Assembly (NCBI RefSeq): GCF_003989795.1
Contig: NZ_RZHG01000028.1
Coordinates: forward strand, 124,001 to 188,000
Direction: 5' to 3'
DNA from: Vreelandella andesensis
GTDB lineage: Bacteria > Pseudomonadota > Gammaproteobacteria > Pseudomonadales > Halomonadaceae
DNA: 64,000 nucleotides
Part shown: positions 11,041 through 18,387 of the stretch, one piece after another
Position numbering within the stretch: the stretch's first letter is position 1
Layout: every line of letters begins with the position of its first letter
Translations under genes and position numbers: made by a program
The notes under the pieces: generated by a model
What the model was told of the DNA's origin: nothing
The model's input: the letters and a program-made list of their open reading frames with translations, nothing else
Database searches by the model: none

Positions 11041-11946
11041 TCGATCAACATCATCAATAGCAATAGATTCAATTCTATTGCGCCCGTTTTGTTTAGCTTT
11101 TAAAAGCAAATAATCCGCTTTATTAATTAGTGCCTCAATGTAAATATCTTCATGTTCTAGTTCTGCGATACCAATACTAATAGAAATATTGACACGATTT
11201 AAAGCAGCTCGAAGCCGCTCAGCAATTAATAAAGCACCAGAAACATCTGTTTCTGGCAGTACAACCATAAACTCGTCGCCACCATACCGCCCTACGCTGT
11301 CGCATTCACGCACGGTTTCAAGGATAGTTTTCGCAACTTCCTTTAACGCTTGATCTCCCACAAAATGTCCTTGTTTATCATTAATTGATTTAAAATTATC
11401 AAGATCAAGCATCATGAGACAAAGCGATAGTCCATAACGACAGACGCGCTTTATTTCAGCATTAGCAAACTCTAAAAGATAGCGTCGGCTGTATGTACCC
11501 GTGAGATAGTCGTGATTTGCCAGGTATGACAACTGCGCGTTGGTAGCCATTAATGTTGCAGTGCGCTCAATGACCCGTTTTTCCACTTCATTTTCAATAT
11601 AATCATTCAGCGACATTGCTTTTTCCTTAACATTATCTTTATGGATAATTCCAAGCAAGTGAGTCAAGCATCCTTGAAAATTAGCAATAGGCGTTAAACA
11701 AAGCTGGCAGTCTTCATCAAGTTTTCTTTCGTAAATATTTACCTCTAACGCATTATAATGAGATAACGAATACTCTTCTAAACACCGAGCACAGTTAACC
11801 ACTATTTCTTCACCGAGCGGTTTTGTAAACAGCTGATTAAGGTGTTTGCCAACATACTCAAGGTCATCATCCAGCCTGGCTTTCTGGGAAGAATTGATTG
11901 CTACGATAATAAATTTCTTATTATCATCAATCCGGACTATAAACAT
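11020..11946 (-). CDS. Diguanylate cyclase (GGDEF) with a Cys-rich N-terminal domain
   Basis: This 308-residue soluble protein should make cyclic di-GMP. The catalytic GGDEF is intact at residues 222-226 and is preceded by RECD (213-216), the RxxD inhibitory site at the standard five-residue spacing, so product inhibition is expected. The first 120 residues look like a small PAS-type sensor and contain two CxxC pairs (CARC and CQLC), suggesting a metal- or redox-linked input. A short helical linker joins the two parts. It is convergent with the Crp/Fnr gene, overlapping by 21 bp. Confidence 0.9.
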   Translation of the reverse strand: MFIVRIDDNKKFIIVAINSSQKARLDDDLEYVGKHLNQLFTKPLGEEIVVNCARCLEEYSLSHYNALEVNIYERKLDEDCQLCLTPIANFQGCLTHLLGIIHKDNVKEKAMSLNDYIENEVEKRVIERTATLMATNAQLSYLANHDYLTGTYSRRYLLEFANAEIKRVCRYGLSLCLMMLDLDNFKSINDKQGHFVGDQALKEVAKTILETVRECDSVGRYGGDEFMVVLPETDVSGALLIAERLRAALNRVNISISIGIAELEHEDIYIEALINKADYLLLKAKQNGRNRIESIAIDDVDRSPTKVW

Positions 11947-12108
11947 TTGCTCAGAAAAAAAAATCCCAAAGTTTATTTACTAACAGGAAGGCATTAGACA
12001 AAGGCTGATTTACTGTTTTTTGATTTTTCAATAAATTCGACATTGCACACCCCCATTGAAAATATAAAATCAAACTAGTTATACTTTTTCTGTTACAGAA
12101 TCACCCTC

Positions 12109-12594
12109 TTAAAATATTTGGACTTTCCAATTTTCACGGCATTCTTTAATTATATTTAATTCATTATTTTTTTGATTAACGCAATTCCACAACGGCCGAT
12201 AAAGTTCAGGCGTGGCGTTAGTTTCTAATAGCCAGTTAAAGAAAACATACGTTTCGTAGGCAGCCTCTTCAGCATGCTCAAGTAGATGATGCCCCATACG
12301 CTCATCAACAACAAAAAAATGTCGACTGTTATTCTTATAAAATCTTGGAAGTTCCCATGTAGGTGAATTATTTATACAAGCACTTAACCCTATCTGCAGG
12401 GCAGCTTTTTGCAAGCTACTAAGACGGTGTACACACTCTAGACCGATCGAGCTCATCAAGCGGCTGACAGAGGGGTCAATCGGAAGAAAACTAAGTGCCA
12501 ACCATCGGTATCGGTTAAGCTCTATTGACTCGTGAGAATAAGCTAAATCGAGCTGCTCTTGTGGTAGAAAATTATGCGCTACTTGTTTATTCAT
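12109..12594 (-). CDS. Unknown helical protein, possibly ferritin-like
   Basis: A 161-residue, mostly helical protein. I do not recognise it with certainty. Features consistent with a four-helix ferritin-like fold are a glutamate in the first helix (SHESIELNRYRW), an ExxH motif in the second (ECVH), and glutamates in the third (EEAAYETYVFF) and fourth (NNELNIIKE) helices, the order expected of di-iron ligands. The fourth-helix histidine is not obvious. It lies upstream of the diguanylate cyclase gene on the same strand, 162 bp away, and near another possible ferritin-like gene at 13787. Confidence 0.55.
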   Translation of the reverse strand: MNKQVAHNFLPQEQLDLAYSHESIELNRYRWLALSFLPIDPSVSRLMSSIGLECVHRLSSLQKAALQIGLSACINNSPTWELPRFYKNNSRHFFVVDERMGHHLLEHAEEAAYETYVFFNWLLETNATPELYRPLWNCVNQKNNELNIIKECRENWKVQIF

Positions 12595-13375
12595 ATGCTT
12601 GCTTCTCCATTTGGCCTAAGGCGGCTGTAAAATCGTCGATAACGCAATCGTAGACCAAGCCGAACTTTTTTTTCCATGACATTTATCAACTTTATTAAAA
12701 AAAGTGAATGAATATAACCAGCTGAACCGCTAATCATTTTTTATAATTATTTATCATGTGTTAAATATAAGTACTTATAGCTAGAATTTGAATGCAAATA
12801 CGTTATCAAACTCCTACTGCATAATTAGTTTTTTAAACATCAAACCACGGCCGTTCTCTTAAGCTATTGTATTACAATAAAATTTTTCAAGCATGCAGTT
12901 CAAATTGATAATTAAACTTAACCATATCTTCAAAACTTTCGCTCATTGAAATTATATATTCATGACTAAAATCAATAAATAACGAGTGAGCGTGACCTAT
13001 CATAACGTTCGATTCTCTGTATCACTTTCTGTGCTCCTACCATCTCGTCCATAAATAAATTATACAAAACATTTACAATCGATTTTTATTAAAAAGGCTA
13101 AATAAAATAATTTGAATTTAAAAACTAGAATTTTAGCAACCAATAATAAAACGTACAGCCCACTAACAAATCCGTAAGGTATTAATAAACCGAAAAAAAA
13201 ATAAAACACCATTTTAAAATTAACGAGATATTCTTAGATATTGATCAAACTAAAAAACAAAACCTATTTGCAATGAATTAAAAACATGATCAGCGTCAAA
13301 TGAATAGCTAATAACCACCACGTCTACGTTGAGTGTGACTATGCTTTTTATAAGTACACATGAGGAGTCAACACA
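12595..13375. other. Long AT-rich spacer, no intact gene
   Basis: 781 bp of very AT-rich DNA between divergent genes. The only frame of note is a 38-codon minus-strand one (13003 down to 12887, beginning MIGHAHSLFIDFS), which has no clear ribosome site and is preceded by a protein-like stretch in another frame. It may be the remains of a gene. Near the right end are the FNR-like palindrome and a good ribosome site for the 13376 gene. Confidence 0.55.
13286..13299. promoter_or_regulatory. Possible FNR/Anr-type binding site
   Basis: ATGATCAGCGTCAA matches eight of the ten defined bases of TTGAT-N4-ATCAA, with correct spacing. It ends 76 bp before the start of the 13376 gene, a reasonable activator position. 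The neighbouring Crp/Fnr protein has the FNR recognition residues, which makes this a candidate target. Single-site matches in AT-rich DNA arise by chance, so support is limited. Confidence 0.4.
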
Positions 13376-13735
13376 ATGACAACATTAATGTTCCCCAACC
13401 TGACAGCGAATGACATCAACAACGATACTATGCTGATGCTTTGGTATCACCCTTGGGTAGAAGCCACTCATTCAGCTGCCAAGCTACAGCGAATCTGGCT
13501 AGAAGCATTCAACGATGCGCTTCGACATGAATTGGATTTTATTACAACAGTGGCTCCTATTTACAATAAGTTAGGCAGCTGCATGCTAGGTTTCGAAGGA
13601 CCTCAAACACCAGGATCAATGGCAACTTGCTACCACAACATCGCAGGAGACATGGCAGATGCCGCGCTCAATCGTATGCGTAAGGTATCGGAACTCAACG
13701 ATGACTTGCGTGAGCGAATTTGGGACGAGCTATGA
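13376..13735 (+). CDS. Small helical protein, phasin-like by composition
   Basis: A 119-residue soluble protein, apparently all helical after the first 20 residues (KLQRIWLEAFNDALRHEL..., then a helical C-terminal half rich in charged residues). The start ATG has a strong ribosome site (GAGGAG). The composition is reminiscent of phasin-type granule proteins, but no signature proves this and I leave the function open. It is the first of three rightward genes, ending with the VIT-type transporter, behind the FNR-like box. Confidence 0.6.
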   Translation: MTTLMFPNLTANDINNDTMLMLWYHPWVEATHSAAKLQRIWLEAFNDALRHELDFITTVAPIYNKLGSCMLGFEGPQTPGSMATCYHNIAGDMADAALNRMRKVSELNDDLRERIWDEL

Positions 13736-13786
13736 GTAATGTCCTTAGTCGGGATGCGTTTTATCTTTATGCAGGCAGGTTGAACA

Positions 13787-14245
13787 ATGACAGTCGAAAC
13801 GATTCAAGATGTGCTGGAACTGACACGTAAACTACATACTGACTTGGCTGATGTTTTCGAGCATGCCTCACAAGCATCTCACCAGGAAAGACTTCGTATG
13901 CTTTTTGATTACCTGTCAAAGCATGAACGAGAGCTCAGCCAGGTGGTAGCATTAACCATAACGAGTGGTAGGCCTGGGGTCCTTGATACGTGGTGTGCAG
14001 AGTATTTCGACAAACACTCCTTCACATTCGAACAGCTCAACACCACTAATTACCTGCAAATGAATTCCGAAGAGGTTATGCACTCATTACTTTTGATACA
14101 TAACCAGTTAATTGATCTATATCGTTATTTATCATCAAGAGCAGAGACTAGTGCTGTCGAGGAGTTATTAAACGGCGTACTTGCCCTAGAGCAGCATGAA
14201 ATTATGCGCATGATGCGTGATGCTGAGGAATTGGAGGACCTTTAA
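13787..14245 (+). CDS. Helical protein, possibly ferritin/rubrerythrin-like
   Basis: A 152-residue protein built of four predicted long helices with acidic and histidine residues spaced as in ferritin-like proteins: helix 2 ends SKHERELSQ, and helix 4 contains LALEQHEIMRMMRD. No signal peptide or membrane segment is present. It starts 51 bp after the previous gene and stops 25 bp before the VIT/CCC1 transporter gene. That placement supports an iron- or metal-handling role, since ferritin-like domains are sometimes linked to VIT transporters. The assignment is inference. Confidence 0.55.
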   Translation: MTVETIQDVLELTRKLHTDLADVFEHASQASHQERLRMLFDYLSKHERELSQVVALTITSGRPGVLDTWCAEYFDKHSFTFEQLNTTNYLQMNSEEVMHSLLLIHNQLIDLYRYLSSRAETSAVEELLNGVLALEQHEIMRMMRDAEELEDL

Positions 14246-14270
14246 AGTGACATTAGCGTGAGGTCACATC

Positions 14271-15020
14271 GTGCCCACTCCAAGTCGTGAAAGCCTTCTA
14301 GAAGAACATCACCCTGAAGCCGTGCGCAAGCGGCTGGCGACCCCTGTAAAAGCATCAACACTTCCAGATGCTGTGCTGGGTGGTATTGATGGCTGTGTGA
14401 CAACGTTTGCGGTGGTTTCAGGCGCTTTTGGCGCAGGTTTTTCACCACAGGTGGCGCTGGTACTAGGTTTTGCCAACCTACTTGCTGATGGCTTCAGCAT
14501 GGCTTTTAGCAATTACGAAGCTGGGCAGGCACAGTTGGCTCAGATCACCAGTACAGAGCGCATCGAACGGCAGCATATAGACTTAGTGCCCGAAGGCGAA
14601 CGCGAAGAGATTCGTCAGTTATTCCATGCAAAAGGCTTTGAAGGGGAGCTACTTGAGCACGTTGTCGATACCCTATGCAGCGAACCCGATAGATGGGTAG
14701 CCACCATGTTACAAGAGGAGCATGGCCTGTCGTCTGCTGGGCTTAGCCCCCTTCGTTCAGCGTTAGTTACCTTTGTTGCTTTTTTAGTAGTAGGAACCCT
14801 GCCATTACTGCCTTATACATTAACTGGTTTAGAAACCACTTCGCAGTTTCTAGCTAGCCTGGGGCTAGCAGGCATCGTGTTCCTGGCTATTGGTATGCTT
14901 AAGAGCGCGGTTTACGGCCTTCCCGCTTGGCGCTCGGGCTTTCGCACTTTTTTGATGGGCACCGCCGCTGCCGGGCTTGCCTATTCAACAGGCTATTTTG
15001 CGCAGTGGCTATTACCCTAA
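14271..15020 (+). CDS. VIT1/CCC1-family metal transporter
   Basis: A 249-residue membrane protein of the vacuolar-iron-transporter family, which moves Fe2+ or Mn2+. The family hallmark is clear in the first two helices: DAVLGGIDGCVTTFAVVSG, then FANLLADGFSMAFSNY. A cytoplasmic acidic segment (about residues 90-150) follows, as in the metal-binding domain of VIT proteins, then three C-terminal helices. The start is a GTG at 14271 with GTGAGG upstream. It is the last gene of the group and the last host gene before the integrated element. Confidence 0.88.
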   Translation: MPTPSRESLLEEHHPEAVRKRLATPVKASTLPDAVLGGIDGCVTTFAVVSGAFGAGFSPQVALVLGFANLLADGFSMAFSNYEAGQAQLAQITSTERIERQHIDLVPEGEREEIRQLFHAKGFEGELLEHVVDTLCSEPDRWVATMLQEEHGLSSAGLSPLRSALVTFVAFLVVGTLPLLPYTLTGLETTSQFLASLGLAGIVFLAIGMLKSAVYGLPAWRSGFRTFLMGTAAAGLAYSTGYFAQWLLP

Positions 15021-15135
15021 CTAGTGTTATGTTTTGCGCTGCGTTTGCTTTCAGCGATGGCTTAAGCTGTGTTGCTTGAATCAGACAATTAAAAGATAAG
15101 GTTCAGGCGGCTTACCGCTAACAATCAACAGCAAT

Positions 15136-15169
15136 AAAAAAAGGCCACCGCTTAAAAAGCTAAGTGACC
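15136..15169 (-). terminator. Original tRNA-Pro terminator, left of the element
   Basis: On the minus strand GGTCAC ... GTGGCC forms a stem followed by seven T. The same structure with a different loop follows the intact tRNA-Pro gene at 24285-24321. This copy, next to the truncated tRNA end, is probably the host's original terminator, separated from its gene by the insertion. Confidence 0.65.
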
Positions 15170-15179
15170 GTTTCATCTG

Positions 15180-15227
15180 TTTGGTCGGAGTGACAGGATT
15201 CGAACCTGCGACCTTTGCAACCCCATT
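15180..15227. repeat. Left attachment repeat (truncated tRNA-Pro 3' end)
   Basis: A 48-bp sequence identical to 24335-24382. It holds the T-arm, variable region, the 3' side of the anticodon stem and most of the anticodon loop of tRNA-Pro on the minus strand, then diverges, so it cannot fold as a tRNA. It marks the host-element junction on the left. Confidence 0.9.
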
Positions 15228-15357
15228 CCGTTTATCCCATATTTAAGCAGACACTGACAGAAACAAGAAAACACCATAAGCCACTGATATAATATATAAA
15301 GTAAGCCTATTAGAGTTTGCTTGTTGTTTCCCGCTGTACCCCGTTATATCCTTCGAG

Positions 15358-15377
15358 TGTCACCTATTTGTCACCTA
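15358..15377 (+). repeat. Left pair of TGTCACCTA repeats, candidate integrase arm sites
   Basis: TGTCACCTA occurs at 15358-15366 and 15369-15377, 11 bp apart, which is one helical turn. The same pair with the same spacing and orientation occurs at 24252-24271 at the other end of the element. Tyrosine integrases of this type bind arm sites flanking the core on both sides. The left pair also sits just ahead of the integrase start, so binding could regulate int. Confidence 0.6.
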
Positions 15378-15392
15378 GAAATTGAGGCCATC

Positions 15393-16745
15393 ATGGCAGG
15401 CACCGAGACCCGAGTGAAACTGACCGCTAAAAGCGTGGAGAAGCTGGCAAAAGATATACCGCCGGGAGATGTCTGGGACACCGACTTGGCAGGTTTCCAT
15501 GTGCGCCCTGGTAAACGCGGCCTGACATTCCGGCTCTACTACCGCACCAAGGCCGGCAAGCGCCGCTTGATGACGCTAGGGACTTACGGAACACTGACGC
15601 TCACTCAAGCACGCACAAATGCTACCGAAGCCTTAGCTATCGTCGCGCAAGGTGGCGACCCACGCGCCGTGTTAGAGGAAGCCAAGGCCGAGCAGCAGCG
15701 CCAGCAAGATCAAACGCTGGGAGCTTACCTAGATGGCCCATACACCGCCTATCAAAATCGCAAGAAGGACGGCAAAGGCACGCTTCGCAGAATCCAAAAA
15801 GATTTTGCTGACTGGCTCGACAAACCTATGAGCAGCCTCACCCGTGCGGAGGTTGAACGCTGGCAAGCTCGGCAAGAAGCCAAAGAAAAGCCACTCGCCT
15901 TTGGTAGCCTCAAGCGTTCTTTCGACGCCATGCACGCCATGCTGATGCACGCCACCGAGCGCAAGGTAATACCGGCCAACCCACTGGCGGGCGTCAAGCT
16001 ACAAAAGCCAGCGATGAATGACGACGATATGGCCGAGCAAGCATCACAACGTCGCTATCTGGAGCATGATGAAGCCGAGGCACTATTTACTGGCCTGGAT
16101 GCGTATCAAGAGCAAAAGCGTGAGCAGCGCCGCCGTAGTCGAGCCCATGGAAAATCATACCTGCCCGACCTGGATGGCGCGGCTTATGTAGATCACGTCA
16201 AGCCGTGGGTTTTGACCATGTACTACACCGGTTTTCGGCCCGGCGATATAACCGGCCTTCGCTGGGAACACGTCAATCTGACCTTTGGCACGATCCGCAA
16301 GGTGATAGAGAAAACGGCGCACCACCATTCCGAGCCTATGACCTTCCCGTTATCCTCAGCGGCCTTCAAGACACTGGCCACTTGGCACCAGCACGTGGGC
16401 GAACCAAAGACAGGCCTGGTATTCCCCTCGCAACGCAATGGGCAGCGTATGGATAGAACAGCCATGCAAAAACCGTGGGCAAATGTGCGCAAGCTCGCCG
16501 GGCTGCCTGATGACCTGCTGCTGTATAGCTTGCGGCATAATTTCGCCAGCCAGCTGGTAATGGCAGGTATCGACTTGCTGACAGTTTCCAAGCTGATGGC
16601 GCATTCCGATATTCAAACAACCATCCAGCACTATGCCCACTTACGGCCTGACCATACCCGCGATGCAGTGGAGGCATTCGTGAATCAAGGCCCAAGCCGT
16701 CAAGCTGAGCAAGAGACTGCTATTCCCCTAACGATAGTTCGATGA
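15393..16745 (+). CDS. Tyrosine recombinase integrase
   Basis: A 450-residue phage-type integrase: N-terminal DUF4102-like arm-binding domain, a central core-binding domain (about 105-215) and a C-terminal catalytic domain. Catalytic residues seen are R282 (GFRPGD), R381 in YSLRHNF, H404 and the nucleophile Y414 (HYAHL). The usual HxxR box reads YSLR, with tyrosine 378 in place of the histidine. I use the ATG at 15393, which has GAGG upstream; earlier in-frame starts add 24 residues running into the TGTCACCTA repeats. It lies beside the tRNA-derived core site, as is normal for tRNA-targeting islands. Confidence 0.95.
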   Translation: MAGTETRVKLTAKSVEKLAKDIPPGDVWDTDLAGFHVRPGKRGLTFRLYYRTKAGKRRLMTLGTYGTLTLTQARTNATEALAIVAQGGDPRAVLEEAKAEQQRQQDQTLGAYLDGPYTAYQNRKKDGKGTLRRIQKDFADWLDKPMSSLTRAEVERWQARQEAKEKPLAFGSLKRSFDAMHAMLMHATERKVIPANPLAGVKLQKPAMNDDDMAEQASQRRYLEHDEAEALFTGLDAYQEQKREQRRRSRAHGKSYLPDLDGAAYVDHVKPWVLTMYYTGFRPGDITGLRWEHVNLTFGTIRKVIEKTAHHHSEPMTFPLSSAAFKTLATWHQHVGEPKTGLVFPSQRNGQRMDRTAMQKPWANVRKLAGLPDDLLLYSLRHNFASQLVMAGIDLLTVSKLMAHSDIQTTIQHYAHLRPDHTRDAVEAFVNQGPSRQAEQETAIPLTIVR

Positions 16746-16865
16746 GGCTGGCGCCGATGGCGTAAGCCTGCCCCGCTTGGCTGGCCTAGGGTAGCTCCCG
16801 AACGTACGGATCACTTCACCGTGCTGGCCGGCCACCTTTCATGAAGTGAGCGCGAGGAGTAGCGC

Positions 16866-17552
16866 ATGGCACTTTCACCCTGGCACGTTGCCGCTAGGCT
16901 GAGTTTTGATGATGTTGCGGCATTACTGACCGGTTTTGATATTTCCTTGGCTAAAACCGGCAATATTTTTGATCACGAGATCAAAGAATATAAGGAATGG
17001 TGTCGCGTCATTATCTGCGCAGCCAAAGATGGTTATCTGACGCCATATCATGTTGAAGTTTTACATAAGGAGTTCCAACAAGATTTATACCCGACCACAG
17101 TAGATGAAGAAACGGGCGATGAGGAGTTTCTCCTCAGCGTCACTGATACATGGTGGGTAGACTGGCGGCATGGGGATGTGCCTTGGCAGACTAACGCGAA
17201 CGAGGATATTCGTATAACCATCGAACGCCAAGAGGTTTGCCGATGGCTGAGAGCGTCAGGTATTAAGGATGACGACATACCCGAAGCGCTGCGCGTCATG
17301 CCTGCGGGGAAAAATGCCAGCGAGAGCGAGAATGACGAGCTACACCCCAGGCGAGAAGCTACCTATCAGCGCATCATCGCGGCTCTGATGGCTTTGCAGT
17401 ACGGGTACCGTGAGATAAGACAGCCATACGAAGTGGCTGATGAGCTTCTGGATGATTTAAAACTGAGCGATATTAGAGCGCCAGCAAGTCGCAACACACT
17501 AGGCCCGATTTTGAATCGGATGCTGCCGGTTCAAAAAGCTGACTTGGATTGA
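16866..17552 (+). CDS. Unknown protein of the integrated element
   Basis: A 228-residue soluble protein with a ribosome site (GAGGAG) before its ATG. It contains two parts: an N-terminal region with tryptophans and acidic residues, and a C-terminal helical domain beginning HPRREATYQRIIAALMAL that resembles small terminal domains seen in many proteins of gammaproteobacterial islands and prophages. No catalytic motif is visible and no function can be given. It follows the integrase by 120 bp, a spacer containing a 7-bp inverted repeat (CACTTCA/TGAAGTG). Confidence 0.6.
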   Translation: MALSPWHVAARLSFDDVAALLTGFDISLAKTGNIFDHEIKEYKEWCRVIICAAKDGYLTPYHVEVLHKEFQQDLYPTTVDEETGDEEFLLSVTDTWWVDWRHGDVPWQTNANEDIRITIERQEVCRWLRASGIKDDDIPEALRVMPAGKNASESENDELHPRREATYQRIIAALMALQYGYREIRQPYEVADELLDDLKLSDIRAPASRNTLGPILNRMLPVQKADLD

Positions 17553-17611
17553 TACTGGACTAGCCCCCAGTCCAACTGCACCTATGCCGGGCGAGATCAC
17601 GCCACCATGAG

Positions 17612-17638
17612 AGCGTCAACTAGCAACATACAGACGCT
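17612..17638. repeat. First AGCGTC-N15-GACGCT inverted repeat
   Basis: AGCGTC (17612-17617) and GACGCT (17633-17638) are separated by 15 bp. The same structure, with most of the spacer and the CACCATG before it conserved, recurs at 17722-17748. It could be a DNA operator or an RNA hairpin. Confidence 0.6.
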
Positions 17639-17721
17639 TTCATGGTAGTACGGCAACTTGGCAATGTAGCTTTTAATGTTGCCCATATCGGTTTCATTGC
17701 TTTCGCCAACTTCACCATGGA

Positions 17722-17748
17722 AGCGTCAACCAGCAACGTGGAGACGCT
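17722..17748. promoter_or_regulatory. Second AGCGTC-N15-GACGCT repeat, overlapping the regulator's ribosome site
   Basis: AGCGTC (17722-17727) and GACGCT (17743-17748) flank 15 bp. The right arm overlaps the GGAG ribosome site and ends 3 bp before the ATG of the AlpA-like gene. A folded RNA or a bound protein would mask the start, so translational or autoregulatory control is plausible. Both copies also read as short peptides beginning MxASTSN. Confidence 0.55.
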
Positions 17749-17751
17749 CAA

Positions 17752-18060
17752 ATGCCTACCAAGCAACACGACTCAAGCAACACCCTCGCCAATGCCCTGG
17801 CCCGCTACCGCGATGGCTTCGACCCGGCGCTTATCGAACTTCCCGAGACGGCAGTATTCCCCGGCCTGATTCCCGCCGCCCCTACCACTGCACGCAAGAG
17901 CCGTTGCACCGGCACCCTTCTGGGCAAGCCCGCACCACGTTTTATTCGCCGGGGGCGCGCGATCCGCTACCGGCTTAAGGATGTGCTCGATTGGCTGGCC
18001 GAAGGTGAAGGTTATGCCAGCACCGCTGAAGCAGCCGTTGCCGGGAGGGCTGCATCATGA
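17752..18060 (+). CDS. AlpA/excisionase-like DNA-binding protein
   Basis: A 102-residue basic protein whose C-terminal half (PAPRFIRRGRAIRYRLKDVLDWL) matches the wing and helix of the MerR-like HTH found in AlpA regulators and excisionases. Such proteins activate or assist excision of P4-like islands. The start overlaps the second inverted repeat, and the stop overlaps the next gene by four bases (ATGA), so translation is likely coupled. Confidence 0.7.
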   Translation: MPTKQHDSSNTLANALARYRDGFDPALIELPETAVFPGLIPAAPTTARKSRCTGTLLGKPAPRFIRRGRAIRYRLKDVLDWLAEGEGYASTAEAAVAGRAAS

Positions 18061-18296
18061 CCCTTCAAGATCAGCTTTATTTCAATAATGCGGGCTTAAC
18101 GGGTGACGTATTCATCATGCGCCGCGCCAGCCATGCAGTGAGCGCGATTGCGAGCGTATTGCACGATGAGGATACCAGCACCTATTGCCGCGAAGGCTTG
18201 CTGGAAGCGTTGGAAATTATCGCCAATGACCTGGATGAGCGCGCCGCCTTTATCAGCCATGAAGTATTGATGAGAGGAGGTGATGACGATGTATGA
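18057..18296 (+). CDS. Small unknown protein
   Basis: A 79-residue protein, helical in its second half (YCREGLLEALEIIANDLDERAAFISHEVL) and acidic at the end. It begins inside the ATGA overlap with the regulator gene and ends overlapping the start of a 32-codon frame. No family is recognised. The position in a tightly packed operon argues that it is real. Confidence 0.6.
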   Translation: MTLQDQLYFNNAGLTGDVFIMRRASHAVSAIASVLHDEDTSTYCREGLLEALEIIANDLDERAAFISHEVLMRGGDDDV

Positions 18297-18387
18297 ACTT
18301 GCTCACCTACTAGCTAACGGCTGGCGCTGCTTAACGCAACGAAGCACAACATCTCAGCAAGTGGCGGAGGAAAAAGCCAATGACTGA
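18289..18387 (+). CDS. Very small protein of 32 residues
   Basis: ATG at 18289 opens a 32-codon frame (MYELAHLLANGWRC...) preceded by a strong ribosome site (GAGGAGG, 18275-18281). It overlaps the end of the preceding gene by eight bases and the start of the primase-like gene by eight bases, the pattern of a translationally coupled operon gene. The function is unknown. It could also act mainly as a coupling leader for the gene that follows. Confidence 0.5.
   Translation: MYELAHLLANGWRCLTQRSTTSQQVAEEKAND

Noticed and set aside
12887..13003. 38-codon minus-strand gene in the AT-rich spacer
   Set aside because: No ribosome site and only a short frame. Protein-like but too weak to list as a gene; noted in the spacer entry.
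13238..13245. Second FNR site (TTGATCAA) before the 13376 gene
   Set aside because: The half-sites overlap rather than being separated by four bases.
17642..17869. Separate 75-residue gene in another frame upstream of the AlpA-like gene
   Set aside because: It overlaps the AlpA-like gene heavily and has no ribosome site. Its protein-like part reflects the duplicated leader, which I report as a repeat.
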